From contig JANQNR010000004.1 of NCBI GenBank assembly GCA_028279475.1, positions 124,001 through 188,000 of the forward strand: a DNA stretch of 64,000 nt, written 5' to 3'. The notes under the pieces are model-generated. The model was not told where the DNA came from. It ran no database searches and saw only the letters and a program-made list of their open reading frames with translations. Positions 20,613-32,972 of this stretch are shown here, piece by piece. A program made the position numbers and the translations under genes. How positions within the stretch are numbered: the stretch's first letter is position 1; the number at the start of each line of letters is the position of its first letter. The DNA comes from Rickettsiales bacterium. GTDB taxonomy: Bacteria; Pseudomonadota; Alphaproteobacteria; Rickettsiales; UBA998.

Positions 20613-21142
20613 ACCGGTCTGATTCAGAAAACACTCCCAATCATGAGCAGCATGTCTGGCAGTCGGTAGTGCAGGATGTGAAGCCGTTGCGCCAAAAAGA
20701 TCGTGTGGCTAATGCATTGCCTGTCGTGCGTCCGATCAATCCGGTCAATAGACCTGTCGCGCCTTCAACTGCCTCTTTATCTCACCATGTGTCTACAACG
20801 GGAGCTACGCACCCTTTGCCAGCGATCGATACTAATCTCTACCGCCGTATCCAGCAAGGTAAGCTTCCTATTGAGCGTACGCTGGACCTACATGAGCTTA
20901 CCCAGAAAGCAGCTTATGAACGCTTCTATACCTTCCTGATAGAATGTTATGAAGCAGGTTTACGTACGGTTCTGGTGATTACCGGTAAGGGGAGTGTCCA
21001 GCAAGGTGGCATCCTGCGTCATGCCCTGCCGCGCTGGTGTGAGGAGCCGACATTTCGTGTGTTGCTCAGCGGTATACGTCCTGCACATAAGCGCCATGGT
21101 GGACACGGTGCTTATTATCTCAGGATAAAACGCCATGCCTAG
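20609..21142 (+). CDS. Smr-domain protein
   Basis: RTLDLHELTQKAAYERFYTFLIECYEAGLRTVLVITGKGSVQQGGILRHALPRWC...GGHGAYYLRIKR. Confidence 0.9.
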   Translation: MNRSDSENTPNHEQHVWQSVVQDVKPLRQKDRVANALPVVRPINPVNRPVAPSTASLSHHVSTTGATHPLPAIDTNLYRRIQQGKLPIERTLDLHELTQKAAYERFYTFLIECYEAGLRTVLVITGKGSVQQGGILRHALPRWCEEPTFRVLLSGIRPAHKRHGGHGAYYLRIKRHA

Positions 21143-21833
21143 CGATTCTCCGCCCCATTTACTGATTGTCGATGATGATGCCCGGTTACGTAATCTACTA
21201 GCACGTTATCTGGGAAAGCAGGGATGGCTGGTGACATGCGCTAAAGATGTGAAAGATGCTGAGAAAAAACTACAATATTTCCTCTATGATCTGATCGTAC
21301 TAGATGTGATGATGCCGGGTGAAACGGGGCTGGAATTTGCTCGCCGCTACTGCTCACCTGATACGCCACCCATCCTGATGCTGACGGCCATGGGTGATGC
21401 AGATGATCGCATCGCCGGATTGGAGGCCGGGGTAGATGATTATCTGCCTAAGCCATTTGAACCACGCGAGTTGTTGCTACGCATCGAGCGTATTCTTGCC
21501 CGTACCCGTATTATTGTGAATGACAAAGATAGTGCGCTTGTCTCTTTTGGTATGTACGATCTGGATTCACAATCAAAACGGTTGTTGCGGGATAATGACC
21601 CGGTGCATTTGACCGAAAGTGAAATGGCCTTGCTCTGTATGTTGGCGCAACATATCAATGAACCGGTATCCAGGGAACGCTTAAGCGAAATCATTGCGTC
21701 TCCCGGAGAGGAACCGAACCCAAGAAGCGCAGATGTGCTCATCACCCGACTGCGCAAGAAAATTGAAGAAGATTCTTCCCGTCCCGTTTATCTGCAAACA
21801 ATACGGGGTGAAGGATATATACTGAGAAGTTGA
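21135..21833 (+). CDS. OmpR-family response regulator
   Basis: LLIVDDDARLRNLLARYL, LIVLDVMMPGETGLEF, C-terminal winged helix VLITRLRKKIEEDSSRPVYLQTIRGEGYIL. Confidence 0.93.
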   Translation: MPSDSPPHLLIVDDDARLRNLLARYLGKQGWLVTCAKDVKDAEKKLQYFLYDLIVLDVMMPGETGLEFARRYCSPDTPPILMLTAMGDADDRIAGLEAGVDDYLPKPFEPRELLLRIERILARTRIIVNDKDSALVSFGMYDLDSQSKRLLRDNDPVHLTESEMALLCMLAQHINEPVSRERLSEIIASPGEEPNPRSADVLITRLRKKIEEDSSRPVYLQTIRGEGYILRS

Positions 21834-23182
21834 CCACGATGAAGCATCCATACCATGCCATTACACAGCATATCAAACAGGCGATGCCCAAAAGCCTGTT
21901 TGGACGGGCATTGCTGATTCTGGTACTACCAACCATCCTGTTGCAGATACTGGCCATTACTATTTTCTATGAGCGCCACTGGAGCAGCATCCGCCGGCAT
22001 CTGTCATCCTCACTGGCTGGAGAAATTGCCGTAGTAATTGATCGTGCCTATACCGCTCCTTCCGGGCATCGTGGTGAAGCACTGGAAAGCTACGCCGATA
22101 TGATGAACATGGACATTGCATTATTACCTTTGCCGCTTGATACGGAGACAGACCATCATCATAAACGCTTTCATCTCTATGTCATGGAACTGGAAAAGCG
22201 CATTAACCTGCCCTTCATGATACGCCAACTCAGTGAAGAAGAGATGATTCGTACCCAAGTGGCGCTTCCGGATCAGGTCGTACAGGTAGATGTTGGCATA
22301 AAACGGCTGGAGAGTTCAACAACCTATATTTTCGTAACCTGGGTTGTGGGATCTGCTGTGCTATTATTGGTGATTGCTATCGTCTTCCTACGCAACCAGA
22401 TACGCCCTATCAGTCGGCTGGCGGAAGCAGCACAGCGCTTCGGTATTGGGCAGGATGTTGGTAATTTCCGTCCGCATGGAGCGGAGGAAGTACGCAGTGC
22501 CGGAAAAGCATTTATGGTGATGCGCAGCCGTATCACCCGGCAAATGGCAACGCGCACCGCTATGCTGACGGGTATTTCGCATGATTTGCGTACGCCTCTG
22601 ACACGTATGAAACTACAGTTGGAAATGCTGGGAGATGGCGAAGAAACCCGTTCCATGCGCCAGGATGTACAGGACATGGAATACATGCTGAACGAATATC
22701 TGGATTTTGCTCGCGGTAATGACGATACGGCGCCACGGGAAACCGTCAATCTGGCCGAATGGCTACGTGACCTGATTCAGTCTTATCTGGTCACAGGCGC
22801 ATCTATCAGCTACAGCCTGCCGGATACGGCAGCATTGTCCATCCACCCGGTACAAATGAAGCGCGCCTTACAGAACGTCATCGGCAATGCCCTGAAATAT
22901 GGAGAACAATGCCATGTGACGCTGGAAGTCAATGGGGCATGGTGCTCTATCCGTGTTGAAGATGATGGGCCAGGCATTCCTGAAACGGCCATGGAAGACG
23001 TGTTCCGGCCTTTCACCCGGTTGGATACATCCCGCAACAGCGATACTGGCGGTGTAGGGCTGGGGCTGGCGATTGCCCGTGATATTGTGCAGGTGCATGG
23101 CGGCCATATCCGCATGAACAACCGCTATGATGAGCAGGAGCAGATCGTCGGGCTATCCGTATTGATTCTATTGCCTTTATAG
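21830..23182 (+). CDS. EnvZ-type sensor histidine kinase
   Basis: Two TM segments, HAMP, H-box GISHDLRTPLTRMKLQLEML, N-box NVIGNALKYGE, G-box DDGPGIPE. Confidence 0.93.
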   Translation: MTTMKHPYHAITQHIKQAMPKSLFGRALLILVLPTILLQILAITIFYERHWSSIRRHLSSSLAGEIAVVIDRAYTAPSGHRGEALESYADMMNMDIALLPLPLDTETDHHHKRFHLYVMELEKRINLPFMIRQLSEEEMIRTQVALPDQVVQVDVGIKRLESSTTYIFVTWVVGSAVLLLVIAIVFLRNQIRPISRLAEAAQRFGIGQDVGNFRPHGAEEVRSAGKAFMVMRSRITRQMATRTAMLTGISHDLRTPLTRMKLQLEMLGDGEETRSMRQDVQDMEYMLNEYLDFARGNDDTAPRETVNLAEWLRDLIQSYLVTGASISYSLPDTAALSIHPVQMKRALQNVIGNALKYGEQCHVTLEVNGAWCSIRVEDDGPGIPETAMEDVFRPFTRLDTSRNSDTGGVGLGLAIARDIVQVHGGHIRMNNRYDEQEQIVGLSVLILLPL

Positions 23183-23193
23183 AATTGCCGTAT

Positions 23194-24066
23194 TTATCCC
23201 TTTTCCAGTGTTGCCGTTCCGGGTCTTCGGAACACAATCACTGCGACTCCGGCAATCGTGCAGATGCCACCTAGTATAAACTGCCAGGTCAACGGTTCAT
23301 CAAAAAACCATTGGGCGAAGGCCAACCCAAAGACCGGCACCAGCAAGGAGTACGGCACCACCTGCGATACGGGAAAGCGGCTCATCAGGCTATACCAAAG
23401 GCCATAGGCCACCAGGGTAGACAATAATACTGTGTAAGCAAAAGCTGTCCATGCAGTAATGGTTGCATTGTGTAGTGATTCTAATTGCCCGCTTTCCGTA
23501 AGAAGGCTCAGAATAAGTAATTGTGGGCACGCCAGTAGCGATAGCCATCCCAACACTCCCAGAATATTGACTCCCCCAAAGCGTTTGATGTAGATATTTC
23601 CTAGCGCCCATGCGAATGCGCCAGCACATATCATGATAAACTGCCAATATTGATCGATTATTCTGGGGCTTCCAGCAATCAATATAACGCCAATAAACGA
23701 AATTAACATACCAAGCGATCGCCAGCGGCCAATCTTATCTCGAAAGAGAATGCTACCTAGAAGGCAGGAGAATGGTACGCCAAGCTGACTTGCAACCACG
23801 GCGCTGGATACATCTAAACCAAAATATATTGAACCAAACATCAGAGAAAAATGCAGCGTACCCAACAGACATGATAGTACGGCAATGTCTTTGAAGGAAC
23901 CTGCTGGGCGAGGAAAGAAAGGAATCAGCAGTAGTGCAATGATGCCAAAGCGTAGTGCTAATAACCAAAAAGGAGGAAATATGTCCAGTGCCAGACGCGC
24001 CGCCACGAAGTTCCCACCCCAGCAGACAGCAACTAAGATGGCTTGAAGGATGTGTAGCGGTGTCAT
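23194..24066 (-). CDS. EamA/DMT-family transporter
   Basis: TPLHILQAILVAVCWGGNFVAARLALDIFPPF and two EamA repeats; start trimmed from 24171 because the upstream extension is a repeat element. Confidence 0.88.
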   Translation of the reverse strand: MTPLHILQAILVAVCWGGNFVAARLALDIFPPFWLLALRFGIIALLLIPFFPRPAGSFKDIAVLSCLLGTLHFSLMFGSIYFGLDVSSAVVASQLGVPFSCLLGSILFRDKIGRWRSLGMLISFIGVILIAGSPRIIDQYWQFIMICAGAFAWALGNIYIKRFGGVNILGVLGWLSLLACPQLLILSLLTESGQLESLHNATITAWTAFAYTVLLSTLVAYGLWYSLMSRFPVSQVVPYSLLVPVFGLAFAQWFFDEPLTWQFILGGICTIAGVAVIVFRRPGTATLEKG

Positions 24067-24090
24067 AATGCCTTTGGAAAACTGGTGTTT

Positions 24091-24175
24091 GTCACCCCGG
24101 CGACTTGTCTCGCCAAAGCACAGCGACGGCGGAATGCCGGGGTCTGGCCGGATGCCGTCATTCGACGGCATGACA
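24091..24175 (+). repeat. Dispersed GC-rich palindromic repeat, long copy
   Basis: gtcaccccggcga...gaatgccggggtctggccggatgccgtcattcgacggcatgaca; same sequence inverted at 59249..59303. Confidence 0.85.
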
Positions 24176-24205
24176 GGTAAATTGCAACCCCAGAACCTTT
24201 GAGCA

Positions 24206-25042
24206 TTATTTTTTCTTCTTTTTCAATCCCAGCGGTTTCCATAATTGCGGTTCGGTTTCCAGCTTATCTTTATAACGTACTGGCTGATTACCTGTACTTT
24301 GCACCGCAGGCGCATTGGGCGCTTTCGGACGTTCCGCTTTTTCTGTATTGATCACGATACGATCTACCCGATCCGGATGACCGTAGGGTAGTTTGCGCCC
24401 TAGCGCCAATATGTCATATTGCTGGCGGCGCACCTGCATATTGCAGATGCCCAGTGAGCGCATCATATTCGGCAGGGTTTCCGCTGTATAACCACTGCGA
24501 TGGATACGACTGTTGTCTCCTTTTTCAATAAACTTGCGGAACCCGAAGATCATATCCGCCGGTGTCACTGGCCCTGCCGGCGCATGATACAGCTCCTGTT
24601 CAACTTCTCCCCGCGCGATATACGTAGCACCCAGCTGCATGTCCGGCACGGCAGCCAGAATGATGGCATTGTCTTTCATAATCCGCAGCGCTTCCTGAAT
24701 AATCTTCTGAGCATCGGAGAATGTCGCACGTTGCAGCACATGGCCGATCCATACCCCATCAACCGATGCATCGGGCAGTGGTTCGATATGCGCCAGCGAG
24801 GAGACGATATCTGGATTGGCTGTTTCGCTCATATCCACGCGAATTTCATGCCATTCTTTTTCGGGAAATTGTTTGCTTAAGCGCCCGGCATAAGCACTGT
24901 CCCAACCCATTGATACCACCAGTTTCTTATCGGTTTGCGGCATTTCAAAGGGTTTGCGCTTCTTCACTGCCTGCATGAACGCCTTCTGTTGCGCTGCTTT
25001 TTGTTGTTTCGGAGACGCCTTACGCACTGCTTTTTTTGCCAT
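24206..25042 (-). CDS. Class I SAM-dependent methyltransferase-like protein
   Basis: LVVSMGWDSAYAGRLSKQFP...HIEPLPDASVDGVWIGHVLQRATFSDAQKIIQEALRIMKDNAIILAAVPD. Confidence 0.65.
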   Translation of the reverse strand: MAKKAVRKASPKQQKAAQQKAFMQAVKKRKPFEMPQTDKKLVVSMGWDSAYAGRLSKQFPEKEWHEIRVDMSETANPDIVSSLAHIEPLPDASVDGVWIGHVLQRATFSDAQKIIQEALRIMKDNAIILAAVPDMQLGATYIARGEVEQELYHAPAGPVTPADMIFGFRKFIEKGDNSRIHRSGYTAETLPNMMRSLGICNMQVRRQQYDILALGRKLPYGHPDRVDRIVINTEKAERPKAPNAPAVQSTGNQPVRYKDKLETEPQLWKPLGLKKKKK

Positions 25043-25043
25043 G

Positions 25044-26336
25044 TTATGCTGCCTCCTTCACCAGGCTGGAGAAATGCTCCGTATCATGCCGTGCCATGAT
25101 GGTGTCATGAGTCGGCGGCGGCAGTTTGCGTTCCGCCAGATCAGTGATAAGTTGCATATGAATGGGAATCAGTTCTTGCAGGGAATAGCGCTCGACCATG
25201 GCCTGACGCGCGGCGTGGCGCATCTCCTGCATCCCATCCTTTGATTCCAGCACGCGGATCACCTGCTCTGCCACCTGCTGTGGGTTAAAGAAATCCGCTA
25301 ATAACGCGGTTTCTCCATCTGTCATTACCTCTTGCACGGGCAAGGTGCTGGAAGATACCATAGCACAGCCGGTCGCCATTGCCTCCATGGATGACCAGGA
25401 CAGTACGAACGGATAGGTCAGGTAAATATGCGCTGCCGACACCTGGAACAATTTAATCAGATTGTGATAGGACAACACACCGGGGAAAATAAGGCGGCTC
25501 TCATCCACTTCCACTTCCTGCATCATCTTCTGCCGCCAGGTCTCGCCCTTTTTCAGCTTGCGGCCATAGCTGACTTCATCCGCGCCGATTGCTAGAATAC
25601 GGCAGTTAGGACGCTGCTTCAGGATAATCTCCGCCGCACGCATGAAGGTCGGAAATCCACGATATGGCTCAAAATTCCGGGCAATATAGGTCACCACCTC
25701 ATCCCCTGGACGATAGGTAGTGCCTTGTAAGGTGAGTTCTGCCTTTGGATCAGGCTGACAGAATTCGGTATCCACTCCATCATGCAGCACGGAAATACGC
25801 GGTTTAAATTCTTCCGGATGCAAACTATGTTGCCATAGAGTGGGGCTGATACCCCAATCCATACTGTCCAGGCTTAACAGGTTCACGACATTCTTAATGC
25901 GAACGCGCGCTGCATCGTCTGCCCCTGGGGGATCCGTTTTATCGAATCCAACATCGGCACCGTTTGAGCGATAGAAGAATTCTAGAAAACTCAAAATCGG
26001 TGTGTCGGGATATACATCCTTTAGAAACAGAGCATCGCCCCAACCGGGATGACAGCAGATCACATCCGGAATAAAGCCTTCTTCCTGTTTCAGCTTTGCA
26101 CAGGCGCGCCAGACTTCCTGCCCGGCCAATACCCCCTTCTCCGCTCCCTGCAAATAGCGATGGGTCGACGCCGATCCCTCACGCGGCACCTTATATTCCA
26201 GCTTATGCACTCCTGGAATATCGAAGTTTTTCTGTTTCGTGAGAAACACGACCTGATTGTTTTTATCTTCGGCAAAGGCGCGGCATAAATGCTTATACTG
26301 CCCCGGCATATTCTGGTGTAAGAAGAGAATTTTCAT
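25044..26336 (-). CDS. Glycosyltransferase family 4-like protein
   Basis: MKILFLHQNMPGQYKHLCRAFAEDKNNQVVFLT...SVLHDGVDTEFCQPDP...ILSWSSMEAMATGCAMVSS-type C-terminal motif. Confidence 0.88.
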   Translation of the reverse strand: MKILFLHQNMPGQYKHLCRAFAEDKNNQVVFLTKQKNFDIPGVHKLEYKVPREGSASTHRYLQGAEKGVLAGQEVWRACAKLKQEEGFIPDVICCHPGWGDALFLKDVYPDTPILSFLEFFYRSNGADVGFDKTDPPGADDAARVRIKNVVNLLSLDSMDWGISPTLWQHSLHPEEFKPRISVLHDGVDTEFCQPDPKAELTLQGTTYRPGDEVVTYIARNFEPYRGFPTFMRAAEIILKQRPNCRILAIGADEVSYGRKLKKGETWRQKMMQEVEVDESRLIFPGVLSYHNLIKLFQVSAAHIYLTYPFVLSWSSMEAMATGCAMVSSSTLPVQEVMTDGETALLADFFNPQQVAEQVIRVLESKDGMQEMRHAARQAMVERYSLQELIPIHMQLITDLAERKLPPPTHDTIMARHDTEHFSSLVKEAA

Positions 26337-26461
26337 AATAAAAATAGCTTAACAGCTGGGTTATACGAAGGAAGTTTTTTACCATACGATCTGCAAGCAA
26401 TCCACCGCTTTCTTGCAGAAAGAAGAATACGTTAACATTTTTGACATGTTGGTACGCTACT

Positions 26462-27133
26462 ATGGATGGGATGAAGGTTCCAAATCGCAATCAAGCTGGC
26501 GGCTACAGCGTACGTGAAATACTCGATGAGTTAGAAGAGTATTGTGATCAGTCAAGCATTGAACATGCAACCAATAAGGTAACAGAGCAAGCCATTAGCA
26601 TACTTGGGAAACACAATATAAGTATTGAAGGAGATGCCTACACATCTGTCTCACAAGCAGCACAGCGGGTTTTATTAGCAGAAGCAATAAACTTAGCGGC
26701 TAAGAAATTTGACGAACGCTATTACCGCATCAAACCGGCACTGTTTATTTCGGCTGCAATACAAGGTGCCGATGATGGCGTACGCATACATGCTTCGGAA
26801 GACGAGAACGGCAATGCTGTCTGGTATATACATCATGAAGAAGTTGGGATTGTCAGCTTCCATGACCCATATGGAGAGATTGCAGAATTGGCAGAACTAT
26901 ACCATGAAAAACTGTGCTACGATGACACAATAGAGTGGAGCGGTGTGGCACGTACCCCACTAGCATTTGAATGCCTTACAAATGAATCACTACTTGATGC
27001 AATGGTAACGTTAACTACCACCTCTATGAACTCCACGCCAAGATTTCGTATTTTCAACGGCTCCTCTGAAAGTCGTGTAGTAGACTTAGCTTCCTCTGAG
27101 CATCAACAAGAGGAAGCGTATCGATCTCAGTAA
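26462..27133 (+). CDS. Hypothetical protein
   Basis: ORF 26441..27133 with plausible ATG 26462 (MDGMKVPNRNQAGGYSVREILDELEEYC); no family recognised. Confidence 0.6.
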   Translation: MDGMKVPNRNQAGGYSVREILDELEEYCDQSSIEHATNKVTEQAISILGKHNISIEGDAYTSVSQAAQRVLLAEAINLAAKKFDERYYRIKPALFISAAIQGADDGVRIHASEDENGNAVWYIHHEEVGIVSFHDPYGEIAELAELYHEKLCYDDTIEWSGVARTPLAFECLTNESLLDAMVTLTTTSMNSTPRFRIFNGSSESRVVDLASSEHQQEEAYRSQ

Positions 27134-27205
27134 CCACTTGCTGTAATATACACTGCTCTTACCTATGTTTTACTTGCGTTGCAGCGCAAAGCTGTGGTCT
27201 TCTAG

Positions 27206-29212
<2,007 letters not shown>

Positions 29213-29214
29213 GA

Positions 29215-29297
29215 TATAGTAGTTTGACTTTTTGATTAGACAAAATACTCTTCTAATCACGCTATCCATCGATTCAAAAAGTCAAGGTCGCGCTGTA
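29215..29297. repeat. Palindromic intergenic element, copy A (83 bp)
   Basis: TATAGTAGTTTGACTTTTTGAT...TCAAAAAGTCAAGGTCGCGCTGTA, between convergent thiC and GT2; related to 47881 and 53615. Confidence 0.75.
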
Positions 29298-29307
29298 ATA
29301 ACTTACC

Positions 29308-30210
29308 TTAATGCTTCACCAGGTGGTGTGCAATTCGCACTATAATACTCGGCCAATCCACTAGTCGAACGCGCTTTGCATAGGCTTTGATGCGTGGCCA
29401 CATCTCTTTGACAATGCCATGCTGGATGGCATAGGCAACCCCCACCACAAATAAGATATTACAGAATTTGCGTACATGTGGAGCAACCTTCAGCAATTCC
29501 GTACAACTGGTCAGAAAGATACGTGACTTGGCCAGCGTCAGCTTGCTCCCGGTATCGGTATAGAGGTTGCTACCATGGATAGTCTGGGCAGTCAGTTCTG
29601 CTTCATCATGAATCCCTTGTGCACTGGCGATCAGGAAGAACTTGATATAATGGTCACTGATATAAATCGACTTGGCTTTCGGTAGTGGGAAAATTGGTTC
29701 GGCAAGACGACGACGGAAGGTCAGCCCGGATGTTGCTGGAGGGCTATAGCCTGGTTTACCAGTCGTTTGCATGGCATGGCGCACATCAAGAATGCGATGA
29801 CTCGAAGCCGCTGCTCCTGGTTCCTTTTGCAAGAAATCGATAATTTCCAGTTGTCGGCAATGGGCTACATCATGGAATATCCAGTCAATCTGGGGATGTC
29901 CCTCGTAAAGCGCCCGGATATGTGCATGCTTATGGGGTGCAAACACATCATCCGAGTCGAGTAGAAAGAGAATATCCCCGGTTGACTGTGCCACCCCCTG
30001 GCTAATTGCTGCCGCCTGCCCGGCATTCTCCTGAAATACCATCGTAATCCGATCGCCATAGGCGCTAATCACGTCACGCGAATGGTCGGTAGAGCCATCA
30101 TCCACTACAATAATTTCGTCGAATGGCACCGTCTGATTCAGTGCACTGTCAATCGCAGCGCCAATATAGTCACCGTAATTATAGTTGGGAATAATCACAC
30201 TACTTCGCAT
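29308..30210 (-). CDS. Glycosyltransferase family 2
   Basis: SVIIPNYNYGDYIGAAIDSALNQTVPFDEIIVVDDGSTDHSRDVISAYGDRI...LFLLDSDDVF. Confidence 0.92.
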   Translation of the reverse strand: MRSSVIIPNYNYGDYIGAAIDSALNQTVPFDEIIVVDDGSTDHSRDVISAYGDRITMVFQENAGQAAAISQGVAQSTGDILFLLDSDDVFAPHKHAHIRALYEGHPQIDWIFHDVAHCRQLEIIDFLQKEPGAAASSHRILDVRHAMQTTGKPGYSPPATSGLTFRRRLAEPIFPLPKAKSIYISDHYIKFFLIASAQGIHDEAELTAQTIHGSNLYTDTGSKLTLAKSRIFLTSCTELLKVAPHVRKFCNILFVVGVAYAIQHGIVKEMWPRIKAYAKRVRLVDWPSIIVRIAHHLVKH

Positions 30211-30297
30211 ATGCGAGGTGTTGTAACATATTTTAATCTTTTATCCATGGCCTTTTTACCGTATGCACGGCCTAATCATCTATCTTTCGGAGCCTTC

Positions 30298-31434
30298 ATG
30301 CCAAATGCTGCTATTTTTCTTAGTCACTGCTTGCCCCTAAGCTCGGTCTTTGTGCTGCACCAGATGCAAGCAATGCAACGCTACAAACCGCATGTGCTGG
30401 CCTGTAAGCGCGTAGAACCGTCTGTAGATCTTGGTGCAATACCTGCCGCAGTCATCAATCGTCACCATACCCCAATTGATCGCGCATTGGAGTTTGGCTT
30501 TAAGTTGACCGGTTACGCCCCTTCACTGTCAAATGTTGCAAAGCATTGCGACATTATGCATGCCCATTTCGGCCCCACCGGGTTGTTAGCACTACCACTT
30601 GCTCGTAAAGCTAATATTCCATTGGTGGTGACGCTGCACGGATTTGACGTGCTCAAGCGCAATCCAACCTTACAGACCGATGGCCGGTTGTTCATGCATT
30701 ATGTCAAGCATCTACAAACATTGGCACAGGGAGCCACCCAATTTATCTGTGTCTCAGACTATACCAAGCAGCGTGCCATCGAATTTGGCTTCCCGGAAGA
30801 AAAATGTACCGTCCATTATATGGGTATCCCCCTTATTGAACATACAGTACCAAAGGCTGAGCGTAGCTCTGAGCAACCCTTCCGTATCATCACGGTTGGA
30901 CGGCACGTGCCATTTAAAGGTCATGCTAAGCTGATTGAAGCATTAAGTGCCGTAGAGAAAGAAGGCCATCACATCCATGTTGATTTTGTCGGTGATGGAG
31001 AACTGCGCGGCGAGTTGGAGCAGCAAGCAGAACAATCACTCAGCAGCTATACTTTTCATGGGGCAAAGCAACATGCGGACGTTATTCGCCTGATGCGTGG
31101 TGCTGACCTGTTTTGCCATACCAGTATGCATCAACCGAATGGTCAAACGGAGGCATTTGGGTTGGTCGTACTGGAGGCGCAATGGGCGGGACTGCCCGTG
31201 GTTGCCTTTGCCTCCGGTGGTGTGCCGGAAGCAGTGAAGGAAGGTGAGACCGCCCTTCTTTGTCCGGAAGGAGATGTGCAGGCCTTAAAAGAGGCGGTAT
31301 GCAACATGTTAAGCGACGACGCCAAACGCATCAGTATGGCTTCGGCCAGCCCGAATTTTGTGAAAGACCATTTTGATAATCGACTCCAGACACAGAAATT
31401 AGAAGAGATTTACGATCAAATACGTAACCAATAA
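30298..31434 (+). CDS. Glycosyltransferase family 4 (start could be 30247)
   Basis: GRHVPFKGHAKLIEALSAV, VDFVGDGELRGELE, ADLFCHTSMHQPNGQTEAFGLVVLEAQWAGLPVVAFASGGVPEAV. Confidence 0.92.
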   Translation: MPNAAIFLSHCLPLSSVFVLHQMQAMQRYKPHVLACKRVEPSVDLGAIPAAVINRHHTPIDRALEFGFKLTGYAPSLSNVAKHCDIMHAHFGPTGLLALPLARKANIPLVVTLHGFDVLKRNPTLQTDGRLFMHYVKHLQTLAQGATQFICVSDYTKQRAIEFGFPEEKCTVHYMGIPLIEHTVPKAERSSEQPFRIITVGRHVPFKGHAKLIEALSAVEKEGHHIHVDFVGDGELRGELEQQAEQSLSSYTFHGAKQHADVIRLMRGADLFCHTSMHQPNGQTEAFGLVVLEAQWAGLPVVAFASGGVPEAVKEGETALLCPEGDVQALKEAVCNMLSDDAKRISMASASPNFVKDHFDNRLQTQKLEEIYDQIRNQ

Positions 31435-31439
31435 CCTTT

Positions 31440-32969
31440 TTACTCCACCCCTTCTACTGCATCGAAGCGGGGGAAGATAGGTTCTGGTGCAGGCAATACT
31501 GCACCTGGCCGTAACGCATGTGCCGGATCAATGGCAGACGCCATACGGGTATCCTCGGACACGCTGAGCTGGAATAGTAGCTTATCCGCTGAATCGGGGA
31601 TAAAGGGTTGCAGGCAGATCGCCAGGCACCGTATCCCTTCCAGCAAGGTATAGAGTACTGCTTCCATACGCTGTGGGTCGGTTTTCTTGAGTTTCCATGG
31701 CGCCTGCGCATCGATATATTCGTTCAGCCGCCGTCCGCCCTCGACAATGGCGTCTAACGCCTGATGAAAGGCCAGCGTTTTCAGCGCATCGCGAACCGCA
31801 TCAATCACCGGGTAAATGCCAGCCAGCACGTCTGCATCCTGCGGCGTAGAAGCAGCACTGGATGGCACCCTACCCTCGCAATTCTTCTGTACCATGGATA
31901 GGCTGCGCTGTGCCAGATTGCCGATCGTATTGGCCAATTCACTGTTGATTCGTTGCACCATGGCCAGCCGAGAGAAATTCCCGTCACTGCCAAACGGCAC
32001 CTCACGCAGCAGGAAATAGCGCGTCTGATCCAGCCCATACGTCTCAATCAATTGCTCCGGTTTGATGACATTACCCAATGATTTGGAAATTTTCTGTCCT
32101 TCATTGGTCCACCAGCCATGCGCAAAGACCTGCCGCGGCACCGGTAATCCGGCACTCATCAGGAAAGCCGGCCAATAGACTGCATGGAAGCGCAGAATAT
32201 CCTTCCCTACAACATGCAGCACATCGCCACCCGCCCAGAAAGTCTGGTAGTCCACTGCATTCGTATCTGGGTAGCCAACCGCCGTCATGTAATTGACCAG
32301 CGCATCCAGCCAGACATACATCACATGCGCTTCGTCACCCGGCACCGGCACGCCCCATTCAAACGAGGTGCGTGAGATGGATAAATCATGCAGACCGCCC
32401 TTCACAAAGCTGATGACCTCATTACGGCGTGATGCCGGAGCGATAAAGTCAGGATGGGATTCATAGAATGCCAGCAATCGCTCTTGCCAGGCGGAGAGCC
32501 GAAAGAAATAGCTTGGCTCCTCGACCCATTCCACTGGGGCACCGGTCGGTGCCTTACCGTCAATTAGCTCGTCTTCGGCGTAAAATGCTTCATCACGCAC
32601 CGAATACCAACCGGCATAGCTGCCAAGATAGATGTCGCCACTGGCTTCTAGCGCCTGCCACATTGCCTGCGCTGCCTGTTTGTGGCGTACTTCCGTGGTG
32701 CGGATAAAGTCATCATTAGAGAGATTCAGCTCCTCGGTCAGTTCCCTGAACGATTCCGAGACCATGTCGGTAAATTCCTGCGGGCTGACTCCCGCCGCCG
32801 CTGCCGATTTTTCTACCTTCTGCCCATGCTCGTCGGTACCGGTCAGGAAGCGCACCGCCTGTCCCTCCATGCGGGCAAACCGGGCGAGCACATCGCAGGC
32901 GATGGATGTATAAGCGTGGCCGATATGCGGCTTGTCATTGACGTAATAGATGGGTGTGGTGATGTACAT
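31440..32969 (-). CDS. metG: Methionyl-tRNA synthetase
   Basis: TTPIYYVNDKPHIGHAYTSIACD (HIGH), WWTNEGQKISKSLGNVI (KMSKS-like). Confidence 0.96.
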   Translation of the reverse strand: MYITTPIYYVNDKPHIGHAYTSIACDVLARFARMEGQAVRFLTGTDEHGQKVEKSAAAAGVSPQEFTDMVSESFRELTEELNLSNDDFIRTTEVRHKQAAQAMWQALEASGDIYLGSYAGWYSVRDEAFYAEDELIDGKAPTGAPVEWVEEPSYFFRLSAWQERLLAFYESHPDFIAPASRRNEVISFVKGGLHDLSISRTSFEWGVPVPGDEAHVMYVWLDALVNYMTAVGYPDTNAVDYQTFWAGGDVLHVVGKDILRFHAVYWPAFLMSAGLPVPRQVFAHGWWTNEGQKISKSLGNVIKPEQLIETYGLDQTRYFLLREVPFGSDGNFSRLAMVQRINSELANTIGNLAQRSLSMVQKNCEGRVPSSAASTPQDADVLAGIYPVIDAVRDALKTLAFHQALDAIVEGGRRLNEYIDAQAPWKLKKTDPQRMEAVLYTLLEGIRCLAICLQPFIPDSADKLLFQLSVSEDTRMASAIDPAHALRPGAVLPAPEPIFPRFDAVEGVE

Positions 32970-32972
32970 CGT

